Positions 28,910 through 36,532 of a DNA stretch of 64,000 bases are shown one piece after another (the first letter of the stretch is position 1; each line of letters starts with the position of its first letter). Origin of the DNA: Tropicimonas aquimaris (lineage in GTDB: Bacteria > Pseudomonadota > Alphaproteobacteria > Rhodobacterales > Rhodobacteraceae); contig NZ_JBHTJT010000012.1 in assembly GCF_042676185.1 (NCBI RefSeq), positions 62,001 to 126,000 on the forward strand, in the 5' to 3' direction. The position numbers and the translations under genes were made by a program. The notes below the pieces were generated by a model. That model made no database searches. It worked only from the letters and a program-made list of their open reading frames with translations, and was not told the DNA's origin.

Positions 28910-29478
28910 CGCTGAGCGTCGTGGAGCTAAAGGCACAAGCGCGGCGCGACGCGATGGTGCGGCGGGCCGAGGCCCATGCAGCCCATCGGGAGTCGGCGTC
29001 GGACGCACTGACGCGGGCTCTCGGGAGCCTCCGGGAGCAGGTCATCTCCGGCTACCTCCCGATCCGCACCGAGGCCGACCCGCTGCCCGCGATGAAAGCG
29101 CTTGCCGGCGCCAACCGGATCTGCGTGCCGGTGATCCAGGGGCCGGGGCAGCCGCTTGTCTTCAAGGAATGGCGGCCGGGATGTGCGCTGGAGGAAGGCC
29201 CTTTCCGGGTGATGGTGCCGCGCGATGGCGACTGGCTGGTGCCGAAAGTGCTGATCGTACCGCTGCTGGCCTTCGATCCGCGATTCCATCGGCTGGGCTA
29301 TGGCGGAGGGTTCTACGACCGGACGCTCGAGTCCCTGCGTGCCGCCGGGCCGATCCGGGCGGTGGGCTTTGCCTATGGCGCGCAACGCGTCGAAGCGCTG
29401 CCGCCGGAGCCGACCGACCAGCCGCTCGACGAGGTCGTGACCGAGGCGGGGGCGGTTCCCCTCGCACCTCGACGCTGA
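28906..29478 (+). CDS. 5-formyltetrahydrofolate cyclo-ligase
   Basis: 190-residue enzyme that turns 5-formyl-THF into 5,10-methenyl-THF using ATP. It has the basic N-terminus (KAQARRDAMVRRAEAH), the YLPIRTEADPLP substrate region and the diagnostic LGYGGGFYDRTL nucleotide loop. The start is a GTG overlapping the mgtE stop (GTGA). The next gene follows after about 110 bp. Confidence 0.93.
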   Translation: MTLSVVELKAQARRDAMVRRAEAHAAHRESASDALTRALGSLREQVISGYLPIRTEADPLPAMKALAGANRICVPVIQGPGQPLVFKEWRPGCALEEGPFRVMVPRDGDWLVPKVLIVPLLAFDPRFHRLGYGGGFYDRTLESLRAAGPIRAVGFAYGAQRVEALPPEPTDQPLDEVVTEAGAVPLAPRR

Positions 29479-29588
29479 CGCGTCTCGCCGCTTTGGGGCC
29501 GGGCGCGCCTTCGGCGCGCGGGCAAGCGGAGGTCGGGCGTATCGCGCATGCCCTTGTGAAGCCCCGCCCGGAGGCCTAGGGAAGACGC

Positions 29589-30401
29589 ATGCGGATACTC
29601 TTTCTCGGCGATGTGATGGGGCGGTCCGGGCGCAGCGCGGTCGCGGAACGCCTGCCCCGGATGCGCCTCGACTGGAAACTGGATTTCGTCGTGGTGAACG
29701 GCGAGAACGCGACCTCGGGCATGGGCCTGTCCGGCGCCCACGCCAAGGCGCTGCTGGACGCCGGCGCAGATTGTGTGACGTTGGGCGATCATGCCTTCGA
29801 CCAGAAGGACATGCTCCAGTTCATCGAGACGGAGCCGCGGATCCTGCGGCCGATGAACTTCGCCAAGGACGCTCCCGGACGCGGCGCGGCGGTGTTCCGC
29901 ACGGCCAGCGGGCGCCGGGTGCTTGTGGCGCAGGTCCTCGGACAGGTCTTCATGAAACGGCCCTTCGCCGATCCGTTTTCCGCCCTCGACCAGGTGCTCC
30001 GTTCGCATCCGCGTGGTGGCCAGGTGGCGGCCAGCCTGATCGATATCCATTGCGAGGCCACGAGCGAGAAGATGGGGGTCGGTCATTTCTGTGATGGCCG
30101 GGCGAGCGTTGTCGTCGGCACCCATACCCATGTGCCCACCAGCGACGCCCAGATCCTGCCGGGTGGCACCGCCTTCCAGAGCGATGCCGGCATGTGCGGC
30201 GACTACAACAGTGTGATCGGGATGGAAAAGACCGAGCCGATGCGCCGCTTCGTGACCGGCATGCCCAAAGCGCGGTTCACGCCGGCGCTTGGGGAGGCGA
30301 CGGTCAGCGGGCTCTATGTCGAGACCGACGATGCCACCGGCAAGGCCACCCGCGTCGAGATGATACGCCAGGGCGGCAGGCTCGCACCTGCCGGGCCCTG
30401 A
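29589..30401 (+). CDS. YmdB-like metallophosphoesterase (TIGR00282 family)
   Basis: 270-residue calcineurin-like phosphodiesterase. The metal-ligand motifs are ILFLGDVMGRSGR (residues 2-14), FVVVNGENATSGMG, LGDHAFDQKD and VVGTHTHVPTSDAQ. The Bacillus relative hydrolyses 2',3'-cyclic nucleotides and affects biofilm development. It follows the folate enzyme in the same direction, an order common in alphaproteobacteria. Its physiological substrate here is unknown. Confidence 0.92.
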   Translation: MRILFLGDVMGRSGRSAVAERLPRMRLDWKLDFVVVNGENATSGMGLSGAHAKALLDAGADCVTLGDHAFDQKDMLQFIETEPRILRPMNFAKDAPGRGAAVFRTASGRRVLVAQVLGQVFMKRPFADPFSALDQVLRSHPRGGQVAASLIDIHCEATSEKMGVGHFCDGRASVVVGTHTHVPTSDAQILPGGTAFQSDAGMCGDYNSVIGMEKTEPMRRFVTGMPKARFTPALGEATVSGLYVETDDATGKATRVEMIRQGGRLAPAGP

Positions 30402-30405
30402 CGCG

Positions 30406-30424
30406 CCGCGGGCCTTGCCCGCGG
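30406..30424. terminator. GC hairpin between convergent genes
   Basis: CCGCGGGC / GCCCGCGG, 8-bp perfect stem with a CTT loop, directly after the phosphoesterase stop. No T-tract, so only a possible terminator. Confidence 0.4.
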
Positions 30425-30513
30425 CCCGGCCCAACTGGAGGAGTGGCATCCCCGGATGCCGTGACGACGGGCGGGAGCCCCCGGCGTCATCCTTGCGCTC
30501 AGAACGGGGTGCC

Positions 30514-31383
30514 TCAGAGGATCCGCCCGGCCACCGCATCGAGCCGCGCCACGAGGGCCGGATCGCGTTTCTCCGGCGCGGTCATGATCGCGTATTCCAG
30601 CGCCCGGTCGCAGCCATGCGGGCAGGGCAGGCGTTCGGCGCCCAACAGGGCCGGCAGACGGGCCACCATGCCGCGCGCCTTCTCGGCATTGCCCATCAAT
30701 GTCTTGATGATCTGTGTCACGTCCACTTCGCCGTGGTCGGGGTGCCAGGAATCGTAATCCGTCACCATGGCCACGGAGGCGTAGCAGAGCTCCGCCTCCC
30801 GGGCGAGCTTGGCCTCCGGCATGTTGGTCATGCCGATGACATCGCAACCCCATTGCTCGCGGTAGATCCGCGACTCGGCGAGCGTCGAGAACTGCGGCCC
30901 CTCCATCGCCAGGTAGGTGCCGCCCTGGTGGACGGTGATCCCCTGCGCCTGCGCCGCCTCGAAACAGGCCGCGCCGAGGCGGGGGCAGGTGGGGTGGGCG
31001 GCGCTCACATGCGCCACGCAACCCGGGCCGAAGAAGCTCTTCTCGCGGGCGAAAGTCCGGTCGACGAACTGGTCGACCATCACGAAATCGCCCGGCGCCA
31101 TCTCCTCGCGAAACGAGCCGCAGGCGGAGACCGAGATTACGTCGGTCACGCCGAGCCGTTTCAGTGCGTCGACATTGGCCCGGTAGGGGACGGACGAGGG
31201 CGAATGGACATGGCCGCGGCCGTGTCTCGGCAGAAAGGCCATTGCGACGCCGCCGACCCGGCCGGTCAGGATCTCGTCCGACGGAGCGCCCCACGGGGTG
31301 TCGACGCTCTGCCACGCCGCGTCCTCGAGCCCTTCGAACTCGTAGAGCCCGCTGCCTCCGATCACGCCGATCATAGTCTCCAT
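30514..31383 (-). CDS. mtnP: S-methyl-5'-thioadenosine phosphorylase
   Basis: 289-residue purine nucleoside phosphorylase-fold enzyme that cleaves methylthioadenosine to adenine and methylthioribose-1-phosphate. It has IGVIGGSGLYEFEGL, FLPRHGRGHVHSPSSVPYRA (phosphate site), VSACGSFREEMAPGD, and the purine loop YLAMEGPQFSTLAESR with GCDVIGMTNMPEAKLA. The open frame runs much further upstream, but the ATG at 31383 gives the family N-terminus. Divergent from a membrane protein gene. Confidence 0.95.
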   Translation of the reverse strand: METMIGVIGGSGLYEFEGLEDAAWQSVDTPWGAPSDEILTGRVGGVAMAFLPRHGRGHVHSPSSVPYRANVDALKRLGVTDVISVSACGSFREEMAPGDFVMVDQFVDRTFAREKSFFGPGCVAHVSAAHPTCPRLGAACFEAAQAQGITVHQGGTYLAMEGPQFSTLAESRIYREQWGCDVIGMTNMPEAKLAREAELCYASVAMVTDYDSWHPDHGEVDVTQIIKTLMGNAEKARGMVARLPALLGAERLPCPHGCDRALEYAIMTAPEKRDPALVARLDAVAGRIL

Positions 31384-31422
31384 CTTAACGCTCCGATAAC
31401 ATCCATGTCCGGGGCGGAGCCT

Positions 31423-32100
31423 ATGACAGCAATCCGGGCGTGGAAAGCTCCTGAAATCTCCGCACTTTCGCCCGATTGCAGGGGCAACCTCCGCCGCATG
31501 TGGGTATTTCGTACAATCGTTCTTGTTCCGCGGCCCGACCTCGCAGGGATTGCCCCCTGCCTCGCGCTGCTCGCAGTTTTCGCTGCCTTCAACGGGCGCG
31601 ACGTCCTGGCTTTCGGCCAGCCGGTCGAGCCCCTGAATATCGCCGTCGCGACGGCGCTGTTTGTCTTCCTGATGCGCAACATCCTGCTCTTCCGCCGCGA
31701 GGTCCTTCCGGTGGACGTGTCGGTCGGCTGGGGTGTCGGCGGTATTCTCGCGCCGTTGGTCCTGTTCGCGCCCTCGCCCGAGGTCGTGCAGCAGGGCGTT
31801 TCCATTCTGCTGCTTGGTCTGGCGCTCGGAATCCTCGTGGTGCTGCGTTTCGCACCGGACCTGACTGACCGAATCCCCTCGATCTGGTCCGGCAGCGGGC
31901 AGGGGGCGTCCGACGCGCTGTTGATCGTGGCGGTCTCCCTTGCGCTGCGGGCGGTCGGGGCCTGGCTTCTCGTCGTGGCCGGAGAGCCGGCGCTGTGGGT
32001 GCTTTTCGTCTCGGTCGGAGGCATCGCCGCGGACTTCCTGACGAACTGGATCATCTTGTTGTATCTCTTTGTGAATCGCCACAACGAGCGTCAGCCGTGA
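31423..32100 (+). CDS. Hypothetical polytopic membrane protein
   Basis: About 225 residues with five or six hydrophobic segments (LALLAVFAAFNGRDVL, VATALFVFLMRNILLF, GVGGILAPLVLFAP, VSILLLGLALGILVVL and further). I do not recognise a family. Two starts are possible: ATG 31423, which has a GGAG four bases upstream, and ATG 31498, which begins just before the first membrane segment and gives 200 residues. The charged C-terminus (NRHNERQP) is probably cytoplasmic. Confidence 0.65.
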   Translation: MTAIRAWKAPEISALSPDCRGNLRRMWVFRTIVLVPRPDLAGIAPCLALLAVFAAFNGRDVLAFGQPVEPLNIAVATALFVFLMRNILLFRREVLPVDVSVGWGVGGILAPLVLFAPSPEVVQQGVSILLLGLALGILVVLRFAPDLTDRIPSIWSGSGQGASDALLIVAVSLALRAVGAWLLVVAGEPALWVLFVSVGGIAADFLTNWIILLYLFVNRHNERQP

Positions 32101-32119
32101 CACCGGAAGGGAAATCTGG

Positions 32120-32136
32120 TATGCAATTTTTGCATA
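32120..32136. promoter_or_regulatory. Palindrome upstream of the SulP gene
   Basis: TATGCAA (32120-32126), three T, TTGCATA (32130-32136): a perfect 7-bp inverted repeat, 20 bp past the membrane protein stop and 184 bp before the SulP start. Looks like a dimeric repressor site; a terminator role is less likely because no T-tract follows. Confidence 0.5.
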
Positions 32137-32320
32137 GCGGCCTCCCGTTAGGGTTGCTTCTGAAAGTCGCAGGTCTCTGGTAACGCCAGCACCGAACCGC
32201 GTTGCCCCCGCGCGCCATTGGCGCTGCCGAGACGGGCGATGCCCCGCCGACCGGATTGCCGGTCGCGCCAAGCTGGCGGGCCTTCCTGGTCCGCCCGATG
32301 TTTTTTGAAAGAGGCACCTC

Positions 32321-33946
32321 TTGACCCGAACCATTATGGCAGCCCTGGCTGACAGCAACTACCTTGCGCAGTTCTCCGCCGGAGAACGGGACGGATCCAC
32401 CCATCTGCGCACCGAGATCCTGTCGGGTCTGACCGTGGCGCTCGCGCTGGTGCCGGAAGCGGTCGCCTTTGCCTTCGTCGCCGGGGTGCATCCGCTGGTC
32501 GGTCTCTACGCGGCCTTCATCGTCGGACTTATCACCGCGCTGATCGGCGGCCGTCCGGGCATGATCTCGGGCGCCACGGGCGCTCTTGCGGTGGTCATGG
32601 TCAGCCTGGTGGCCGAGCATGGGGTCGAGTACCTGTTCGCGGCCGTCGTGCTGATGGGGATCATCCAGATCCTCGCCGGCATCTTCCGGCTGGGCAAGTT
32701 CATGCGGCTGGTCCCGCATCCGGTGATGCTCGGCTTCGTCAACGGGCTCGCCATCGTCATCTTCCTCGCGCAGCTCAGCCAGTTCCAGGTGCCGGGCACG
32801 GCCGAGGCATCGGGGCACGGCATGTCGGGCGGCGAGTGGCTGACCGGCTGGCCGCTTGTGGTCATGCTCGCCCTGGTCGCGCTGACGATGGCCATCATCT
32901 GGGCCATGCCGAAGCTCACCAACGCCTTTCCGGCGCCGCTGGCGGGCATTGCCATTGTGGCGGGCATCGTCATCGCCTTCGGCATCGACGTACCTCGGGT
33001 TGGCGACATGGCCTCGATCGAGGGTGGCCTGCCGCAGTTCCACATTCCCATGGTGCCGTTCACCTGGGAAACCCTGCAGATCATCCTGCCCTATGCGCTG
33101 ATCCTCGCCGCCATCGGCCTGCTGGAAAGCCTGCTGACGCTGAACCTCGTCAGCGAGATCGTACACGAGCGCGGCGGCGCCAGCCAGGAATGCGTGGCGC
33201 AGGGCCTTGCCAACACGGTGACCGGGTTCTTCGGCGGCATGGGCGGCTGCGCGATGATCGGCCAGTCGATGATCAACGTGAAGTCCGGCGGCCGCACCCG
33301 GCTCTCCGGCGTGTCGGCAGCGCTGTTCCTGCTGTCATTCATCCTGTTTGCCGCGCCGCTGATCGAGCAGATCCCGTTGGCCGCGCTCGTAGGGGTGATG
33401 TTCATGGTGGTCATCGGCACTTTTGCCTGGAAGTCTCTGACCATCATGCGCAAGGTGCCCCGCACTGATGCGGTGGTGATCGTGCTCGTCACCGTGGTGA
33501 CGGTGGCGACCGACCTCGCGACTGCCGTTGTCGTTGGCGTGATCGTCTCGGCGCTCGCCTATGCCTGGCAGAACGCTTCCCGCATCCACGCGAAAAGCTA
33601 CGTCACGCCGGAGGGCGCCAAGGTCTATCAGGTCCAGGGGCCACTGTTCTTCGGCTCCGTCGAGGGATTCGGAGAGATCTTCGACCCGGCGAACGATCCG
33701 GGCCGCGTCGTGGTGGACTTCGCCGAGAGCCGGGTGGCCGACCAGTCCGCGCTCACCGCCATCGAAGCGCTGGCGACGAAATACGAGAATGCCGGAAAGA
33801 AGCTGGAGCTGCGCCACCTGAGCCACGATTGCCACCAGCTGCTGAAGAAGGCCGGCCAGCTCATGGTCGATTCCGACGACGACCCGGATTACGCGATCGC
33901 CGCCAACTACCAGGTTCGGACCGGCGTGCTGCACGCCGGCCACTGA
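32321..33946 (+). CDS. SulP-family anion permease
   Basis: 541-residue SLC26/SulP transporter with 10-14 membrane segments. LSGLTVALALVPEAVAFAFVAGVHPLVGLYAAF is the classic N-terminal region (seen in pieces), followed by GRPGMISGATGALAVVM and GGMGGCAMIGQSMINVKSGG. A C-terminal STAS domain (about 435-525) has VVVDFAESRVADQSALTAIE. Start: a TTG at 32321 has GAGG six bases upstream; the ATG at 32336 does not, so TTG is preferred. Members carry sulfate, bicarbonate or dicarboxylates; the substrate is not determined here. Confidence 0.92.
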   Translation: MTRTIMAALADSNYLAQFSAGERDGSTHLRTEILSGLTVALALVPEAVAFAFVAGVHPLVGLYAAFIVGLITALIGGRPGMISGATGALAVVMVSLVAEHGVEYLFAAVVLMGIIQILAGIFRLGKFMRLVPHPVMLGFVNGLAIVIFLAQLSQFQVPGTAEASGHGMSGGEWLTGWPLVVMLALVALTMAIIWAMPKLTNAFPAPLAGIAIVAGIVIAFGIDVPRVGDMASIEGGLPQFHIPMVPFTWETLQIILPYALILAAIGLLESLLTLNLVSEIVHERGGASQECVAQGLANTVTGFFGGMGGCAMIGQSMINVKSGGRTRLSGVSAALFLLSFILFAAPLIEQIPLAALVGVMFMVVIGTFAWKSLTIMRKVPRTDAVVIVLVTVVTVATDLATAVVVGVIVSALAYAWQNASRIHAKSYVTPEGAKVYQVQGPLFFGSVEGFGEIFDPANDPGRVVVDFAESRVADQSALTAIEALATKYENAGKKLELRHLSHDCHQLLKKAGQLMVDSDDDPDYAIAANYQVRTGVLHAGH

Positions 33947-33954
33947 GGTGGCCC

Positions 33955-33976
33955 GCGGGAGCCCTTGGGCTCCTGC
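33955..33976 (+). terminator. Hairpin after the SulP gene
   Basis: GCGGGAGCC pairs with GGCTCCTGC around CTTG (9 bp, one G-T), followed by CCCCTT. Weak T-tract. Confidence 0.5.
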
Positions 33977-34040
33977 CCCCTTCACGGTGGGGGCATTCCG
34001 GGGCTAGGCTGGTCCGGCAGGAAGACCCCGGAGGCCCGCG

Positions 34041-34772
34041 ATGTGCTGGAACGCGTCGGCGTCGGTGGCCATGGTCGTGGTTGGCAGTGCCGCCGCGACC
34101 CTGGCCTGGAGCCGCAACGAGCCTCTCGCGATCTGGGGCACGCTGGCCTATTTCACGGTGATGGAAGCCCTTCAGGCCACCGGCTACACGGTCGTGGATC
34201 AATGCGGGCTGCCAACGAACCGGGGGCTGACGCTCCTCTCCTACATGCATATCGCCTTCCAGCCACTGGTGCTGAACGCCTTCGCGATGCAGATCGCACC
34301 GCAGCCTGTTCCGCCCCGTCTGCGGCGGTGGATCTTTGTCGCTGCAGGGGGGGCAACGCTCCTGATGCTTGGCCGGCTGCTGCCCTGGGAGGCGCTCGGA
34401 GGCTGCAGGCCGGGTGTCGACGTCATGTGCGGCACGCGCCTCTGCCTGGTTTCGGGCGAGTGGCATATCGGGTGGGAGCTGCCGCTGACCGCACAGGTCC
34501 AGCCGCTGGCGTTCATTCCCGGGTTCGAGGTCCAGTTCCCGGCCTATCTCGTGGCGGTCTTCCTGTTTCCGCTGCTCTACGGCGCATGGCGCTTCGTGTT
34601 GCTGCACGCGCTGGCCGGTCCGGTGCTGGCCATGCTCACCACCAGCGACCCGCGCGAAATGCCGGCCGTCTGGTGCCTGTTCTCCATCGGCATTCTGCTG
34701 ATCGTGCTCAGCCCGAAAGTGCGCTACAGTGTGATGCGGGCCAACCGCCCGGTATCTCTGGCGCGGACCTGA
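34041..34772 (+). CDS. DUF5765-like membrane protein
   Basis: 243-residue protein with about seven membrane segments. The N-terminus MCWNASASVAMVVVG, then YFTVMEALQATGYTVVDQC with Glu and Cys residues in membrane helices, recalls DUF5765 proteins. Several conserved cysteines and histidines (CGLPTNRGLT, CRPGVDVMCGTRLC, YMHIAFQP) suggest a metal or cofactor site at a membrane face. No function is known. It stands alone, convergent with the flavin reductase gene. Confidence 0.75.
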   Translation: MCWNASASVAMVVVGSAAATLAWSRNEPLAIWGTLAYFTVMEALQATGYTVVDQCGLPTNRGLTLLSYMHIAFQPLVLNAFAMQIAPQPVPPRLRRWIFVAAGGATLLMLGRLLPWEALGGCRPGVDVMCGTRLCLVSGEWHIGWELPLTAQVQPLAFIPGFEVQFPAYLVAVFLFPLLYGAWRFVLLHALAGPVLAMLTTSDPREMPAVWCLFSIGILLIVLSPKVRYSVMRANRPVSLART

Positions 34773-34782
34773 CCGACGGGCG

Positions 34783-35388
34783 TCACTCGCCCGGGCGCTT
34801 CATCGTGAAAACTTCGGCGACGTGGGTGAAGTCGCGATACCCGAGGCGGGCGAGGGGCTGGTAGCGCGTCACGTCGAAGATGCCGTCTCGCAGGCAATCG
34901 TCGCGCAGGTGAATGCCGGTCACCTCGCCGAAGGCGGCGAGGTTGTTGCTTCCGCCAAGCTCGACGATCTGGGTCAGACGGCATTCCAGCGTGGCGGGTG
35001 CATTGGCGACGCGGGAGCAGGGGATGGTCTCGCACTCCGCGCGCTCGATGCCGGCCATCTCGGCTTCGTCGACGTCCTTGTCCCAGGGGCCGGAGGTGAG
35101 GTTCATCACCTCGCGCTGCGCGTATTCCACGATGTTCACCGCAAAGACGCCGGTGTCGCGGATGTTGGACAGCGTGTCCTTGGTGCCCTCCCGGTCGTGT
35201 TTCTTGCCAGTTGTTGCGAACATCACCTGCGGCGGCGAATAGGCCACGGCATTGAAGAAGGAATAGGGCGCGAGGTTTTCCGACCCGTCCGCCCCGCGCG
35301 TCGAGATCCATGCGATCGGGCGCGGCGAAACGATGGCACTGAAAGGGTTGTGCGGCAGGCCGTGGCCGTCCTTTGGGCGGTAGAACAT
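34783..35388 (-). CDS. Flavin reductase family protein
   Basis: 201-residue FMN-binding split-barrel protein. HNPFSAIVSPRPIAWISTRG and NLAPYSFFNAVAYSPPQVMF are the flavin-binding strands, and DTLSNIRDTGVFAVNIV follows as in the family. The ATG at 35388 gives MFYRPKDGHGLPHNP, the usual beginning; the open frame beyond it is not conserved. Partners of such reductases are flavin-dependent monooxygenases, but none is adjacent. Confidence 0.9.
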   Translation of the reverse strand: MFYRPKDGHGLPHNPFSAIVSPRPIAWISTRGADGSENLAPYSFFNAVAYSPPQVMFATTGKKHDREGTKDTLSNIRDTGVFAVNIVEYAQREVMNLTSGPWDKDVDEAEMAGIERAECETIPCSRVANAPATLECRLTQIVELGGSNNLAAFGEVTGIHLRDDCLRDGIFDVTRYQPLARLGYRDFTHVAEVFTMKRPGE

Positions 35389-35445
35389 GTCTGGAGTCTC
35401 CTCTGCGACTGGTCTAACGCTGCACCGGTACCGTTTCCAGCATGA

Positions 35446-35979
35446 ATGATGGGCAGGACTGTGCAAGAGGTGAACCTTACACAGGAGCAGGCGGCGGACT
35501 GGTGGGAGGTCGAAGCGCTCTTCGACCTTTGCTTCGCTCCGGGACGGGAGGCCCTCTCCTCCTATCGCCTGCGCGACGGTGTCGCCCCGGTCTCACAGCT
35601 TTGCCTGCTGGCGCGCGAGAACGGTATCCTGGCCGGTGCGATCCGGGTCTGGCCGGTGCGCGTCGCGGGGCGTCCGGTGGCGCTGATCGGGCCGGTCGCG
35701 GTGCACCCGACGCACCAGGGCGAAGGGCTCGGCGGCATGCTGATCCGCGAAGTGATCGACCGCGCGCACCATATCGGCTGGGAGCGGCTGATGCTGGTGG
35801 GAGACGCGCCTTACTATGGGCGGTTCGGTTTCACCCGGCTCGACGGCGTGGAGATGCCCCCGCCGACCAATCCGGACAGGGTGCTTGGCATCGGCGACTG
35901 GGACGGCATCAGCGGTAAGGTGCTGCGGGTCGCCGGCGCCAACACGCCGCCGGCGCATCAGGGTTTCAAGTTGTCGTAA
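35446..35979 (+). CDS. GNAT-family N-acetyltransferase
   Basis: 177-residue acetyltransferase. The acetyl-CoA loop is VHPTHQGEGLGGMLI, followed by GDAPYYGRFGF, typical of the YhbS-like group. The start is uncertain: ATG 35446, ATG 35449 or GTG 35461 are all possible and none has a strong ribosome site. Its 3' end overlaps the convergent small gene by 22 bp. Substrate unknown. Confidence 0.87.
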   Translation: MMGRTVQEVNLTQEQAADWWEVEALFDLCFAPGREALSSYRLRDGVAPVSQLCLLARENGILAGAIRVWPVRVAGRPVALIGPVAVHPTHQGEGLGGMLIREVIDRAHHIGWERLMLVGDAPYYGRFGFTRLDGVEMPPPTNPDRVLGIGDWDGISGKVLRVAGANTPPAHQGFKLS

Positions 35980-36260
35980 CCGTAGTGCGGACGGGTGCCG
36001 GTGCGGCGGGATTCGGCCTCGATGGTCTCGCAGACCCGATCGATCGAGCCCCACTGCACCGGGGATTCTCCCGCGAGACGGCGGTTGCGGCGCAGGACCG
36101 AGCGGATGAGGTCGATCTGGTCGGCGGGCAGGTGCCAGCAGACGGTGCTGTCCTCGCCCGCTTCGGGCGGGATATAGCCGCGCCAGGCGATGCGCTCCAG
36201 AACCTGGCGCGCCGTCTCGCTGCGGCTCCTCGGTATTTCGATCTCAAGAATGTTGGTCAT
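35958..36260 (-). CDS. Small hypothetical protein (100 aa)
   Basis: A charged soluble protein with the features MTNILEIEIPRSRSE at the start and a basic, Trp-containing centre (VCWHLPADQIDLIRSVLRR). No signal or membrane segment. It resembles no family I can name. The ORF ends inside the acetyltransferase gene, so the two are convergent and overlapping. The clear beta-strand start and balanced composition make it more likely real than the other frames. Confidence 0.6.
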   Translation of the reverse strand: MTNILEIEIPRSRSETARQVLERIAWRGYIPPEAGEDSTVCWHLPADQIDLIRSVLRRNRRLAGESPVQWGSIDRVCETIEAESRRTGTRPHYGYDNLKP

Positions 36261-36532
36261 TGCAATTTAATGCCCGGGATGCGCGCCCGGGTCCTTTCGG
36301 CCTGTATCCGTACTTACATCCGAAAAGGCATTCGGACGCGGTGCTCGTGTTATTCCGGACCAGGCTGGGGATGAGGGACCGACGCCCGATGTTTGGACGA
36401 TCTGGCGCATCCTGCTCCTGACCGAAACCTAGAGCGGGATGCGTTCGATCTCAACCTCGCTGGGCGGGCTGAAATACTACCTTTTTGGACAGGTTTGATG
36501 CGTCGCGCCGCGGGCGGGGCCGGATTTCGTGC
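36261..36532. other. Intergenic region, no gene seen
   Basis: About 270 bp between the small hypothetical gene and ptsP. A CCCGGG (36273-36278) / CCCGGG (36286-36291) repeat forms a short hairpin. No RNA gene was recognised. Confidence 0.4.

Noticed and set aside
29503..29519. GCGCGCC-TTC-GGCGCGC hairpin as a terminator
   Set aside because: No T-tract follows and it lies inside what may be a continuous transcript from the folate enzyme to the phosphoesterase.
30415..31422. N-terminal extension of the membrane protein that ends at 32100
   Set aside because: It is antisense to mtnP; the membrane protein starts near 31423 or 31498.
36261..36532. tRNA or small RNA gene in the gap before ptsP
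   Set aside because: No cloverleaf, T-loop or terminator-like 3' end could be made out.
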